A stretch of 44,301 bases of DNA from Planctomycetales bacterium. GTDB taxonomy: Bacteria > Planctomycetota > Planctomycetia > Pirellulales > Pirellulaceae. The translations under genes and the position numbers were made by a program. Under the pieces are notes generated by a model that was not told the origin of the DNA, did not search any database, and saw only the letters and a list, made by a program, of their open reading frames with translations. The stretch is taken from NCBI GenBank assembly GCA_020426845.1, contig JAGQPF010000131.1:1-44301 (forward strand). Reading direction: 5' to 3'. Every line of letters starts with the position of its first letter. Position 1 is the stretch's first letter. Below are positions 34,301 through 44,245 of the stretch, in pieces.

Positions 34301-34350
34301 CAAGAAAAAGCAGCGGCCGCGCTTGCGTGATCGCAAGGCGGCCGCTGCTT
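34301..34350 (-). terminator. Intrinsic terminator of the groESL operon
   Basis: On the minus strand AAGCAGCGGCCGC (34350-34338) pairs with 34320-34308; within lies a second perfect stem CTTGCG/CGCAAG (34337-34332 and 34327-34322) with loop ATCA and one bulged base, so the whole forms one long hairpin. It is followed by TTTTTCTTG. It ends the groES-groEL transcript just before the KAP gene. Confidence 0.92.
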
Positions 34351-34388
34351 GGTGTGAGTTCCGAACGCGAGCTGCATTCGGAAAGTGA

Positions 34389-36044
<1,656 letters not shown>

Positions 36045-36090
36045 TCAGTTTGCTTGGTGGCAGCGTCGTCGAACGCCGCTTTGCACTTGC

Positions 36091-36408
36091 TTACTCGAGG
36101 ACCGCCAAAATGTCGTCCTCGCGCATCAACAGCAGCTCTTGGTCGTCCACCTCAAACTGCTCGCCGGCGTAGCTGCTGAACAGAACCGAGTCGCCGACCT
36201 TCACCTGCAGCTCGCTACGGGTGCCGTCATCCAGCATTCGGCCGGGGCCCACCGCCAACACGGTGCCACGAGCCGGCTTGTCCTTCGCCGAGTCCGGCAG
36301 CACAATGCCGCCCGCCGTCACGTCCTCCGACGCCGCACGCTCGACAACCACTCGCTCATTCAGCGGCTGCAATCGGACCTTCTTTGTGTTCTTTGTCGCT
36401 GTCGCCAT
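36091..36408 (-). CDS. groES: Co-chaperonin GroES
   Basis: 105 residues with AGGAG nine bases before ATG 36408. The protein has the GroES fold signals: VRLQPLNERVVVER at the N terminus, the mobile loop ASEDVTAGGIVLPDSAKDKP, RGTVLAVGPG, VKVGDSVLFSSYAGEQ and the end strand LLLMREDDILAVLE. It caps GroEL and is the first gene of the groESL operon. The N-terminal extension of about eight residues, rich in Thr and Lys, is a little longer than in E. coli. No heat-shock operator could be identified. Confidence 0.97.
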   Translation of the reverse strand: MATATKNTKKVRLQPLNERVVVERAASEDVTAGGIVLPDSAKDKPARGTVLAVGPGRMLDDGTRSELQVKVGDSVLFSSYAGEQFEVDDQELLLMREDDILAVLE

Positions 36409-36783
36409 CGCGATCCACTCCTAGACGTGCACTTGGTTTGAAAATTTGTACGGACACATCTGCACGGCCCGAACTGCCATGCAGCAGGTGATTTGGAGCC
36501 AAGATCCCTGGGCTGTGGTGTCTGCGCCGAATTTAGCCTCACCCCCCCGGATTGCGGCAGATCGCGTGGGACCGCAGCGAATCTTACGTAGGGCGTGGCT
36601 GCACCGGGACTGTCAGATAGGCGCAGTTCATCCATGTTCGGCCCCTAACTCGCAAGTTGCGCGCCAATTGCCGAGAAGCCCGTCCCCGTCGGGATTTCGC
36701 CCCGCGTCAGGTACCCTGCTGCTCCCGACGCCAGCCGTGAGGATAAGTGCCCCTGCCAAATTGACGGTCAGCCCCATCCCTAT
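36409..36783. other. Gap upstream of groES
   Basis: No gene is supported. It should contain the groES promoter on the minus strand; TACAAATTTT near 36445-36455 is AT-rich but has no convincing -35 partner. A run of eight C residues lies at 36542-36549. No CIRCE inverted repeat is seen. No other structure stands out. Confidence 0.45.
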
Positions 36784-37015
36784 GGAAACCCGAAGCGTCA
36801 GCGAGGGATCGAATCGCCCATCCCTCTACCACCTACAAGGAAACCCAAAGCGTCAGCGAGGGATTGAATCGCCCATCCCTCTACCACCTAACAAGGAAAC
36901 CCGAAGCGTCAGCGAGGGATTGAATCGCCCATCCCTCTACCACCTAATAAGGAAACCCGAAGCGTCAGCGAGGGATCGAATCGCCCTTCCCTCTACCACA
37001 GGAAACCCGAAGCCG
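36784..37015. repeat. Tandem array of repeat D (about 55 bp)
   Basis: GGAAACCC starts lie at 36784, 36839, 36895, 36951 and 37001, giving units of 55, 56, 56 and 50 bp. Each full unit reads GGAAACC[CG/CA]AAGCGTCAGCG, then GAGGGAT, 10 bases and ATCCCTC (a hairpin), then TACCACCTA. There are no unique spacers, so it is not CRISPR. Two inverted copies of the same unit occur at 38200-38278, beyond the DUF1338 gene. The open frame at 36446-37105 is a translation of the repeat. Confidence 0.9.
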
Positions 37016-37029
37016 CCCAGGAGAATGTC

Positions 37030-37056
37030 GCACGCAAAGTCGCAAAGACGCAAAGA
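37030..37056. repeat. Copy of dispersed repeat E
   Basis: GCACGCAAAGTCGCAAAGACGCAAAG, the reverse complement of the unit at 10340 and 10507. About 40 bases to the right is GTTCGGCATG, also shared with the 10340 copy, so the two share more than the short core. It lies just downstream of the DUF1338 gene. Confidence 0.7.
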
Positions 37057-37109
37057 ACGAAAGTTGACTCGGCCCGACTCAGCTGGCGTGAGCCGTTCGG
37101 CATGATGCC

Positions 37110-38066
37110 CTAATTAGGGATGCTGCGAGTCATTTCGAACAGCTGGGTGGCCTGTTCGCCCAAAAAGCCGTCGAATCGATGCTGCTGGCCGGTGGTTGGG
37201 TCAGTGACCAGTCCTCGTTCCGCGAGTTCGAAGTACGCATAGGTCCAGCTGGTTGTTGCCGGCTTTCCGGCGATCGTCACGTCGACTTCGCACTCCGCCG
37301 CGGCGGTGGCGGATTGCCGCAGGATCGAGCCGGGTGCTCCTTCGATCGAGTCTTTGGTGGGGACACCAGCCTCGCGCAGAGCCGCCATCGTCTTTTCCAG
37401 CGAGTCGAGCTCCGGCACCTGATGGCTGTTAATCAGCGAGGTGAAGTGGTTGACCCGGTAGCCGTGTAGCATTGTCCAGGCGCCATATTGGCTGGCCTGG
37501 TTCACGAGCTGGACCCCTTCCAGAGAGGGTGCGGGCCAGGGGCGTCGGAACCACCCGCACAGATTCTCGGTCACCAGCCGGAGCTCCACGCTGTCCGGCG
37601 GTGAACTTCCGAGTTCATGAAGCTCGGCGAGCTGTTCCAATTCGGCCCAAGATTCGTGTTGTTCGGCACACTCGCGGAGTGCGTTGCGAGGTTCCGCCGG
37701 AAGTTCCCAGGTTTTCAGTTCGGATACAAACAGCTTGGGGAAATCCGCCCGGCGATGTTGGAAGTGGATGGCGGACAGATGCTTATCGGCGAAGTTGTAG
37801 CAAGCGACAGGTTGGTATCCCAAGGCCATGAAGAGTCGCCCCAGGCAGGGGATTCCGGTCATCGGCCGCTGACTGCCGAGGGTTCGAAAGGCGATGTGGT
37901 CGTTGACGAACGGCGCGCCGTAGCGAGCGGCAATTTCCTCGTAATTCCGGACGTATGGAACAACCTCGCGATACCGCACCCAGAGGGCGTCGAACAGGGA
38001 TGCGAGAAGTTGTTCGCCGGTCGAATTGGCGGGACGGGCGGTGAACAGGCGAGCATGTGGTCCCAT
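37110..38066 (-). CDS. DUF1338 / HglS-like 2-oxoadipate dioxygenase-decarboxylase
   Basis: 318 residues from ATG 38066, preceded by an excellent AGGAGG five bases upstream; the frame extends to 38141 but that start is not supported. The family is a vicinal-oxygen-chelate (VOC) metalloenzyme. Its metal ligands are all present: His57 (NDHIAFRT), His207 (YRVNHFTSLIN) and Glu280 (YAYFELAERG), and the C-terminal RGLVTDPTTGQQHRFDGF is typical. Characterised HglS converts 2-oxoadipate to D-2-hydroxyglutarate in lysine catabolism. Substrate here is inferred. No lysine-degradation neighbours are visible. The gene is bracketed by inverted copies of repeat D (36784-37015 and 38200-38278), so it may sit on an invertible segment. 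Confidence 0.9.
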   Translation of the reverse strand: MGPHARLFTARPANSTGEQLLASLFDALWVRYREVVPYVRNYEEIAARYGAPFVNDHIAFRTLGSQRPMTGIPCLGRLFMALGYQPVACYNFADKHLSAIHFQHRRADFPKLFVSELKTWELPAEPRNALRECAEQHESWAELEQLAELHELGSSPPDSVELRLVTENLCGWFRRPWPAPSLEGVQLVNQASQYGAWTMLHGYRVNHFTSLINSHQVPELDSLEKTMAALREAGVPTKDSIEGAPGSILRQSATAAAECEVDVTIAGKPATTSWTYAYFELAERGLVTDPTTGQQHRFDGFLGEQATQLFEMTRSIPN

Positions 38067-38525
38067 GGGAGCCTCCTGCGAGCGAAGCGAATTGGCACCG
38101 ACTGAGAACATTCTATCGCTCGGCCGACCCGCGATCCTCAATTTGTGGAGATACCAGCCTTGAGGTTACAAAATGGCGTGAACCAGGGGCGAGGCAGCGG
38201 GATGGGCGATTCGATCCCTCGCTGACGCTTCGGGTTTCCTTATTAGGTGGTGAGGGATGGGCGATTCGATCCCTCGCTAGCGGAGTTGCTCAGCGAACGG
38301 ATTCATCCCCCGCCGCTTCAACGAGATGTTTTTCCACGGCCCCTCGCTTAGGATAAACGGGCCGGATGCGGCTGCATGGACTGACGGGATCAGTCCGACG
38401 GGGCACTGCCGACTCATCCTGTTGGGCCAATAGCGCCGATTTTGATAAAGCCTGCGTAGCTGACCATCTCCGGCGCCAAAGCGCGCCGCGAGACCATTCA
38501 CCCGCCACTCCCATGCCGGTCAACT
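38067..38525. repeat. Gap with two inverted copies of repeat D and an extra hairpin
   Basis: 38200-38239 and 38240-38278 are two repeat D units in the reverse orientation to those at 36784-37015; about 45 bases, from CTAATAAGGAAACCC to GAATCGCCC on the minus strand, are identical to 36944-36986. Further right, GGACTGA / TCAGTCC (38378-38384 and 38390-38396, loop CGGGA) makes a perfect hairpin in what may be another dispersed repeat. No gene is supported; ORFs at 38277-38523 translate this repeat sequence. Confidence 0.8.
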
Positions 38526-38738
38526 ATGAAGAAGCCATTCAACCCGTTGTTCGAACTGGTCATCAACTATTTGCTCCCCATCGGCGGCGCCGTGGCCGTC
38601 GTGCCCTGGCTACAGTCGGCAGCGCCGTCGTGGCCGGCATGGGCCACCTGGGTCGTCGGCATCCCCGCCGGCATCTCCGCGGGGTGGGCGGTCTCGCTGG
38701 TGGTCTGCAGTCTGCTCACGCTCGCTCGACAGGTTTAA
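38526..38738 (+). CDS. Small membrane protein
   Basis: 70 residues with two hydrophobic helices (about 13-32 and 38-65) linked by SAAPSWPAWATWVVG. It is short and has no known domain. ATG 38526 is the only sensible start; no strong Shine-Dalgarno is visible upstream. The stop is 16 bases before the PH-domain gene and the three genes 38526-40940 share one strand with spacers of 16 and 38 bases, so they may form an operon. A partner for the PH-domain membrane protein is a reasonable guess from position, not from sequence. Confidence 0.6.
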   Translation: MKKPFNPLFELVINYLLPIGGAVAVVPWLQSAAPSWPAWATWVVGIPAGISAGWAVSLVVCSLLTLARQV

Positions 38739-38754
38739 CGGGTGTGAGCAAAAC

Positions 38755-39306
38755 ATGGGTCACGAATTTCCCGCCGAACAACTGAAGGATCAGCTGCATC
38801 CGCCGGATGACGAGCCGGAGGTGTTGCTGTGGAAAGGCGGGTACTCCGGCCGCGCGATGTACGGCAGCTGGATGGTGGCCTTGCTGTTCAGCTCGATCGT
38901 CGCCGCCGTCTGCTTGGGTGTTTTGAACAAACTGCCGTTGCCACAGCGTCTGCTGTTGTTCGTGCTCATCTCGAGCACGGTTTGGATTTCGCTGGGGCTG
39001 CTGCTGATGTATCGCAAGCTCTCGGTGCGTTACGAGCTGACGACGCAACGTTTCGTGCACAAAGCCGGCATTCTCGTGCGGCGCACCGATCGCATCGAAC
39101 TGCTCGACGTGGATGACGTCACGTTCTTGCAGAGCATTATCCAGCGACTATTCGGCGTGGGGACGATTCGGATCGAGTCGAGCGACCGCACCCATCCACA
39201 GCTCGATCTGATCGGCATTGCGGACGTCGAAAACGTGTATAACACGATCGATGACGCGCGTCGTCGCGAGCGACGTCGGCGCGGCCTGCACATCGAGAAC
39301 ATCTGA
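38755..39306 (+). CDS. Bacterial PH-domain (YdbS/YvbJ-like) membrane protein
   Basis: 183 residues. Two membrane helices (about 36-58 and 64-85: MYGSWMVALLFSSIVAAVCLG and RLLLFVLISSTVWISLGLLLM) precede a PH domain of the bPH_2 type (about 88-165): YELTTQRFVHKAGILVRRTDRIELLDVDDVTFLQSIIQRLFGVGTIRIES, a pattern well known in this family. The C terminus is basic (RRRERRRRGLH). The family is membrane-bound with unknown function. ATG 38755 follows GTGTGAGC, and the gene lies between the small membrane protein and the decarboxylase on the same strand. Confidence 0.9.
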   Translation: MGHEFPAEQLKDQLHPPDDEPEVLLWKGGYSGRAMYGSWMVALLFSSIVAAVCLGVLNKLPLPQRLLLFVLISSTVWISLGLLLMYRKLSVRYELTTQRFVHKAGILVRRTDRIELLDVDDVTFLQSIIQRLFGVGTIRIESSDRTHPQLDLIGIADVENVYNTIDDARRRERRRRGLHIENI

Positions 39307-39344
39307 CCGTTCGCGCCAACGACCGAGGGAAGCCGAGAATCGCC

Positions 39345-40940
39345 ATGACGTCCCCTCGCGACACGGCGCCGGGCGAGGTTGCCTGCCATCAGGCGCCCCC
39401 CCAGTCGCTTGAGCAGCTTGAGCAGCAGCGTGCGTTGGTGGCCCGCGCGTATGATCCCGAACTGCTGCGGCTAGCCGGGCAACAGATGGTCGAGCAGCTT
39501 GCGAGCCACTTGTCGCAGCTACAGCGGCGCGAGGGTCCGGTGCACCACTGGTGCGAGCCCGAGCAGAACGTCCGAGCAGCCCGCGAGACGCTCGACGACG
39601 ACGCGGCGTGGCACGGCAGCAAGGGTTCGGAGTCCGGAGACTTGGCGAAGCAGCTTCCAGACAACGAACAGCTTGCGGCGCAGTTCGTCTCGCTCGCCGC
39701 ACAAAGCCTGCAGCGTGGCCAGAATCTGCAGCACCCGCGCTACATCGGCCATCAGGTGCCCGCGCCGCTTCCGCTCGCCGGCCTGTTCGATCTGGCGATG
39801 GCCGTCACCAATCAAGTGCAGGGCGTTTACGAAATGGGGCCGTGGGCCGTCGCCACCGAACGGGCTGTGATCGATCGCCTCGGCGAAACAATCGGCTTGC
39901 CGCGCGGCGAGTTCGGCGGGCTGGTGACCTCGGGCGGGTCGCTCGCCAACTTGACAGCACTGTTGACGGCTCGCAACGTGCGCGTGGCCGACAGTTGGAC
40001 AATGGGACTTCCTGCCGACCGCCGCCCCGTGCTGGTCGCCCATCAGGAGACGCACTACTCGGTGGCGCGAGCCGCCGGCGTGCTCGGCCTCGGCGCCGCT
40101 CAAGTCGTTCCTGTGGCGTTGGACCGCGAGCGTCGCATGGATCCCGCCGCACTGGATCGCACACTGGCGCAATTGAAAGCCAGCGACGTGCCCGTGGTTG
40201 CCGTTGTCTCGGTCGCCGGAGCCACTCCTACTGGCGCCTACGACCCGCTCTCGGCGATCGCCGACGTTTGCGAGCGTCACGAGGTGTGGCTGCATGTCGA
40301 CGCGGCTCACGGCGGCGCCGCTTGCCTCAGCGACCGGCATCGCCATCTGCTCGACGGACTGTCGCGGGCCGACAGCATTGTGCTGGACGCCCACAAGATG
40401 ATGTTCATGCCAGCGCTGTGTGCGTTTGTCTTCTATCGCGACCGCCGACATCGCTTCGCCACCTTCGAGCAGTCGGCGCCGTATCTATTCGACCCCACGG
40501 CGCCGGGCATGGCCGAGTTCGACAACGCGATGGTCACGATGGAGTGCACCAAACGCGCCGCCGCCATCGGGCTCTGGGCGGTCTGGTCCCTGTTCGGCGA
40601 TCGGCTCTTCGCCGCGCTGGTCGACACCGTGTTCGAGACGGCGCGCACGCTTCATCGACTGCTCGACGAGGCGCCCGACTTCGACGTGCTCGCCGAGCCG
40701 ACGAGCAACATTGTTGTCTTTCGACACACTCCCGACGCGAGCCTCACCGACACACAGCTCGACGAATTGCAATGGAGTTTGCGCCGCCGCGTGATTCAAA
40801 ACGGCGCCGCCTATCTCACGCAGACCAAACTCGACGGGCGTTGCTATTTGCGCTCCACCATCATGAATCCCCTGACCACCGAAGCCGACTTGCGCGATTG
40901 CCTCGCCGCCATTCGCGCCGCTTCGACGTTGGCGGACTAG
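39345..40940 (+). CDS. Group II PLP-dependent decarboxylase (2,4-diaminobutyrate/aromatic-amino-acid type)
   Basis: 531 residues. Fold-type I PLP decarboxylase: GGLVTSGGSLANLTALLTAR (191-210), HYSVARA with His237 stacking on PLP, HVDAAHGGAACL with Asp319, and LDAHKMMFMP with the PLP lysine Lys351. The N terminus (about 1-120) is a longer arm, and HPRYIGHQVP near 130 is characteristic. The family includes L-2,4-diaminobutyrate, glutamate, cysteine-sulfinate and aromatic amino acid decarboxylases; the substrate cannot be told by eye. The start ATG 39345 is preceded by GAGGGAAGCCGAGAATCGCC. It is the last gene of the 38526 cluster and is followed by an inverted pair of family A palindromes. Confidence 0.9.
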   Translation: MTSPRDTAPGEVACHQAPPQSLEQLEQQRALVARAYDPELLRLAGQQMVEQLASHLSQLQRREGPVHHWCEPEQNVRAARETLDDDAAWHGSKGSESGDLAKQLPDNEQLAAQFVSLAAQSLQRGQNLQHPRYIGHQVPAPLPLAGLFDLAMAVTNQVQGVYEMGPWAVATERAVIDRLGETIGLPRGEFGGLVTSGGSLANLTALLTARNVRVADSWTMGLPADRRPVLVAHQETHYSVARAAGVLGLGAAQVVPVALDRERRMDPAALDRTLAQLKASDVPVVAVVSVAGATPTGAYDPLSAIADVCERHEVWLHVDAAHGGAACLSDRHRHLLDGLSRADSIVLDAHKMMFMPALCAFVFYRDRRHRFATFEQSAPYLFDPTAPGMAEFDNAMVTMECTKRAAAIGLWAVWSLFGDRLFAALVDTVFETARTLHRLLDEAPDFDVLAEPTSNIVVFRHTPDASLTDTQLDELQWSLRRRVIQNGAAYLTQTKLDGRCYLRSTIMNPLTTEADLRDCLAAIRAASTLAD

Positions 40941-40983
40941 TTGAAGCTGTTGTAAACATCCGGCAATCGGACCAGAGACTCGT

Positions 40984-41052
40984 TCGTACGACGGACTTCC
41001 AGTCCGTCGAGAGACTTCTGGTCGCAACAACGGACTGGAAGTCCGTCGTACG
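40984..41052. repeat. Inverted pair of family A palindromes
   Basis: CGTACGACGGACTTCC...CGTCG (40986-41009) and its inverted copy (41030-41052) make a large hairpin between two converging genes. Each unit is itself a palindrome with an AGTCCGTC arm. The pair may act as a two-way transcription barrier. The first unit has the GTAC head. Confidence 0.88.
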
Positions 41053-41058
41053 TGCACC

Positions 41059-41766
41059 TTACATCGAGGCGAGCACGGCCATCCACCAGAGCAGGACGCC
41101 TCCCGCCGCGGCCGCCAAAAGGCCCGTCGTGCGCTTCAGACGAAGAAAGAAGATCAGGACAAATCCGGTCAGCGACACCAGCACTCCGGCGATGGCTGAG
41201 ATATCGATCACCCAGGACCACGAGCCGCTGGTGTGGCGTCCCTTGTGTAGGTCGTTCAGGATCGTCACGAAGTCGTTGGACGTGATGTCCACCGTGTAGC
41301 GGCCGTCGTCGCGAGAAAGCCTGGCGATGGCGGCGTAGCCGGGCCCCTGAAAGGTGACCTCGCATTCGTTCTCGAAGGCTAGAAAGTCCGACACTTCGCC
41401 ACGAAGCGAGTGCGCGGCTCGAAGGTGCTCGGCGATCTCCAACTTGGAGACGGCGTGCGAGTAGTCCTGTTCGTCCCAGTCTGCCGGCGGCGCGGCGCCG
41501 TTGTCGAGCCATGCCTCGTTCAGGCTCCCCTCGGCCTGCACGGTTGATTCCTTAAACCACCAGTCCGGATGGTTCAGCGTGAGTCCGGTGACGCTGAAAA
41601 ACAGAATCACGGCAAACGCGATCATGGAAAGGTAGATGTGCAGCCAGCGCGTCCAGGAGGCGAGCCAGCGGCGAATCGACTTTCGCGATTTCTCGGACCG
41701 CACCGAACGCCGCGCTTGCGGCTCCGACACGGGTTGCGCTTCGTCTTCCAAGGAGGCTGGCCTCAC
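41059..41766 (-). CDS. PepSY-associated membrane protein
   Basis: 235 residues; GTG start at 41766 overlapping the ApbE stop by four bases (GTGA). A basic N-terminal stretch, a first helix WLHIYLSMIAFAVILFFSVTGLTL (about 41-65) with the WxH...SVTGxxLNHPDWW motif characteristic of PepSY-associated membrane proteins, an extracytoplasmic part with a PepSY-like SLRGEVSDFLAFENECEVTFQGPGYA segment, and two further helices (about 185-210, 215-232) bracketed by LHKGRHTSGSWSW. In known systems such proteins pair with ApbE-linked flavin or iron-reduction modules. Coupling with ApbE supports the same here; the direct function is not known. Confidence 0.85.
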   Translation of the reverse strand: MRPASLEDEAQPVSEPQARRSVRSEKSRKSIRRWLASWTRWLHIYLSMIAFAVILFFSVTGLTLNHPDWWFKESTVQAEGSLNEAWLDNGAAPPADWDEQDYSHAVSKLEIAEHLRAAHSLRGEVSDFLAFENECEVTFQGPGYAAIARLSRDDGRYTVDITSNDFVTILNDLHKGRHTSGSWSWVIDISAIAGVLVSLTGFVLIFFLRLKRTTGLLAAAAGGVLLWWMAVLASM

Positions 41767-43250
41767 TTCACCGTGTACTCGACCTTGGCCGAGCTGATTT
41801 CCTCATTCGACTTCAAGTCTGCCGTAAATGACTTGCCGAAGGTGAAGTCCGTTTTAATCAAACGATAGGCGCCGTGCTCCCGAGCCGACTCGATCAACAG
41901 CGTGTACTCGCCCGGCGGCAACAGCTTGCCGGCGTTGTCACGGCCATCCCACGCGACCTTGTACTTGCCGGGATTGCGCGTGGGGTTGGAGACGGTTTCG
42001 ATCACATCGAGCTCCTCGACGGCGCGGCGGAGCTGCTCGCCTCGATACCATCGCCGCAGATCTCGATGCCATCGCGGCCCCGGATTGTTCTTCATCAAGA
42101 ACAGGCTGAGCGTCTTGACGGGAAAGCCATCCTTATCCTCAATCCAAACAGCGACATACGGGCGGCGGTATTGCCGGGCGCCGGCTGGACGAGCAATTTC
42201 GAACTGTAGCAACAGCTCGTGCGGCGACTTCTCGCCCACGCTCACATATTGCGGCGGCTCCCCCGGCCAGTTGCTGCTGGCGATCATCCGTCCATCCGGC
42301 AACGTCAAAATACACTCGGCGTCCGCCAGCGACTCGACCAGTTCGAGACTCTCATCGGTGGGCAAGACGCTGCAGATCGTGGCGAGCACGTCAGCCGTGG
42401 CCGCGTCGCCGGCAAGCACGGTCACTCTCGGGTGGTGCGAGACGGGCTGCCCGCTGCGAGGGTCAAGGATATGTGAGTAGCGTCGGCCGCCGATCTCCAA
42501 ATATCGCTCCGCATCGCCGCTCGTCGCCACAGCGCCGTGGGCAAGTTTCAATGTCGGTGAATTGCGACTGTTTCCGATGGCGCCCCGGGAATCGGCCACC
42601 AAAACTTTGGCGGTTAGCGCGCCGGCAACACGGATGTCACCGCCGATGTTGATCAGCACCCCGCCGACCTGCGGGAGCTTCTGTAGCGTCGCGGCGACGC
42701 GATCGAGAATCACGCCTTTGGCGATCGCATTGAGCGTCAAACCGGCGTCGGAGACCCGGACTGCATAAGCGCCATCGTCGCTCAGCTGCCAATGTGGTCC
42801 GCGTGCCGCGCGCACGCTCGACGCCAGCTCGTTCGCGCCAGGCAACTCCGCGCGCTGAGCTGCGTCGCGCCAGAGCTTCGCCAGCGGCTCGACACCCGGA
42901 TTGAACGCGCCTTCGCTGCGCTGGCTCCATTGCTCGCAGAGTCGCAGCACCTTCGCCAACTCCGGGGAGATCTCTACCCGTTGGCCCTGCGGCGTCCGTG
43001 CGAACTTAGACAACTCGCTCGAAGCGTCGTAGTGACTGTAGATCGCGCTGAGCCGGTTGATCTCGGCCAGGGCCGCTTGTTCGGCTCGCTGCGCTGCGGG
43101 AAAGCTCTCGGCGCGCACCCGCAGTTCCAGGGACGTCCCCAGCACGTGTTCGTGGAAGAAGGCGAAATCCTCGGCCCGCCCGACGCTGCCAAACAACAGC
43201 AGCGTCGAGGCGAGCAGACTGGCCGCAATGCGTCCGACAGATCGATTCAT
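41763..43250 (-). CDS. ApbE-type FAD:protein FMN transferase fused to DUF2271
   Basis: 495 residues with signal peptide (about 1-26). The ApbE domain spans about 30-330: LGTSLELRVRA, the Ser/Asp-rich EINRLSAIYSHYDASSELS, INIGGDIRVAG, then SGDAERYLEIGGRRYSHILDPRSGQPV with the metal-binding region and AATADVLATICSV. ApbE enzymes attach FMN to threonines of exported partner proteins using FAD, in the periplasm. The C-terminal 150 residues match DUF2271: RRPYVAVWIEDKDGFPVKTLSLFL, RWHRDLRRWYRG and a terminal Ig-like GKYKVAWDGRDNAGKLLPPGEYTL. The fusion order ApbE-DUF2271 with a PepSY neighbour is a known arrangement of flavin/iron redox modules. The gene follows the EF-hand gene by 125 bases and overlaps the PepSY gene. 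Confidence 0.9.
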   Translation of the reverse strand: MNRSVGRIAASLLASTLLLFGSVGRAEDFAFFHEHVLGTSLELRVRAESFPAAQRAEQAALAEINRLSAIYSHYDASSELSKFARTPQGQRVEISPELAKVLRLCEQWSQRSEGAFNPGVEPLAKLWRDAAQRAELPGANELASSVRAARGPHWQLSDDGAYAVRVSDAGLTLNAIAKGVILDRVAATLQKLPQVGGVLINIGGDIRVAGALTAKVLVADSRGAIGNSRNSPTLKLAHGAVATSGDAERYLEIGGRRYSHILDPRSGQPVSHHPRVTVLAGDAATADVLATICSVLPTDESLELVESLADAECILTLPDGRMIASSNWPGEPPQYVSVGEKSPHELLLQFEIARPAGARQYRRPYVAVWIEDKDGFPVKTLSLFLMKNNPGPRWHRDLRRWYRGEQLRRAVEELDVIETVSNPTRNPGKYKVAWDGRDNAGKLLPPGEYTLLIESAREHGAYRLIKTDFTFGKSFTADLKSNEEISSAKVEYTVK

Positions 43251-43375
43251 AGTCGTACTTCAAGGGAGACAAGTCGGGAGCAAAAGGCAATCCCAAACAC
43301 AGATGACACAGATGCGACAGATCCGCCGGGCCATCCACCAGGCCTTACGGTCGCCCGCAATGAAGGCCTGAGCTG

Positions 43376-44245
43376 TCACTCGTTCCGCTCGCGAGGCCTG
43401 GCGCCTTCCTCGAACTCGGGGCGCCCGCGGCCTTCCCGACCGCCACCGCCACGACCACCGCGAGCCCCCATTTCGGCGGCCATCTTCTCCAACTCCGCCT
43501 TGTCCAGCTTCCCGTCCTGGTTGGCGTCGAACTCCAGAGCGCGGGTCACGAACGCCTCGGGCGAGGGCCTCTCGCCTCCCGGTCCAAAGCCACCACCTCC
43601 GGGGCCGAAGCCGCGTTGACCAAAGCCGCCTCCATCAGGGCCGAAGCCGCCGGGGCGAAATCCTCCGGGCCCGAAGCCGCGACCGCCACGGCCGGGCCCC
43701 GCCTCGGCGGGCGACTCGGCAGCCGCCAGCTTGGCCAGCTCTTCCCGAGTCGCAAAGCCATCTTTGTCGGCGTCCGCTCGGTCAATCAGGCTCTCCATTC
43801 GCTGTCCGACTTCTTCCTTGGTGAGCTTGTCATCCTTGTTCTTATCCAGCGACATCCAGGCGGTTAGCGGACTGTCGCCGCGGACGCCGCCCTCCCCGCG
43901 GAAGCCGCCCTCGCCTCGGAAGCCACCCTCGCCACGGAAGCCGCCTTCTCTCTCGCGTCCCGGACCATCATTGTCGCCTTCGCGACCTCGACGCCCGAAT
44001 TGTGGACGCAGCTCGTCGGCGCTCAGCTTGCCGTTCTTGTCCTTGTCCAGTTGTGCAAAGATCGCTTTGGTGTTGGCCAGCTCTTCCAGCGTGATCTCGC
44101 CATCGCCGTTGGCATCAATTGCCTCAGATAGCGGGTTCGTGGGAGGCCTGAAACCTTCCGGACGTCCAAATCCCTCGCGTTGGGCGAAGGCGCTGCCGCT
44201 AAAGGAGAACGCCAGAAGACCGGCCAGGAAAAATGATGTGCGCAT
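43376..44245 (-). CDS. Secreted EF-hand protein with Gly-rich repeats
   Basis: 289 residues from ATG 44245; a frame start at 44284 adds 13 residues before the signal peptide and is rejected. Signal peptide 1-21. Five EF-hand loops with the Dx[DN]xDG pattern: DANGDGEITLEE (44-55), DKDKNGKLSADE (67-78), DKNKDDKLTKEE (134-145), DADKDGFATREE (158-169) and DANQDGKLDKAE (240-251). Between them are low-complexity segments: a GGFRGE tandem repeat near 101-122 and a Gly/Phe/Pro stretch near 185-226. Calcium binding is likely; a redox role is only suggested by position before ApbE. The first gene of the EF-hand, ApbE, PepSY cluster, though a separate promoter in the 125-base gap cannot be excluded. Confidence 0.87.
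   Translation of the reverse strand: MRTSFFLAGLLAFSFSGSAFAQREGFGRPEGFRPPTNPLSEAIDANGDGEITLEELANTKAIFAQLDKDKNGKLSADELRPQFGRRGREGDNDGPGREREGGFRGEGGFRGEGGFRGEGGVRGDSPLTAWMSLDKNKDDKLTKEEVGQRMESLIDRADADKDGFATREELAKLAAAESPAEAGPGRGGRGFGPGGFRPGGFGPDGGGFGQRGFGPGGGGFGPGGERPSPEAFVTRALEFDANQDGKLDKAELEKMAAEMGARGGRGGGGREGRGRPEFEEGARPRERNE

Noticed and set aside
34212..34301. GTG start for the KAP gene at 34301
   Set aside because: The GTG lies at the T-run end of the groEL terminator and would leave no space for a promoter.
36409..36500. CIRCE heat-shock operator before groES
   Set aside because: The TTAGCACTC-N9-GAGTGCTAA pattern is absent from this region.
36784..37015. Regularly spaced repeats that look like a CRISPR array
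   Set aside because: The units are contiguous at 50-56 bp with no unique spacers, and no cas gene is nearby.
37100..37125. CCCTAATTAGGG palindrome at the end of the DUF1338 gene
   Set aside because: It is 12 bases, overlaps the stop codon and has no T-run, so it cannot be called a terminator; probably chance.
39551..41299. 582-residue open frame overlapping the decarboxylase in another frame
   Set aside because: Arg-rich shadow translation of the decarboxylase that also runs through the palindrome pair.
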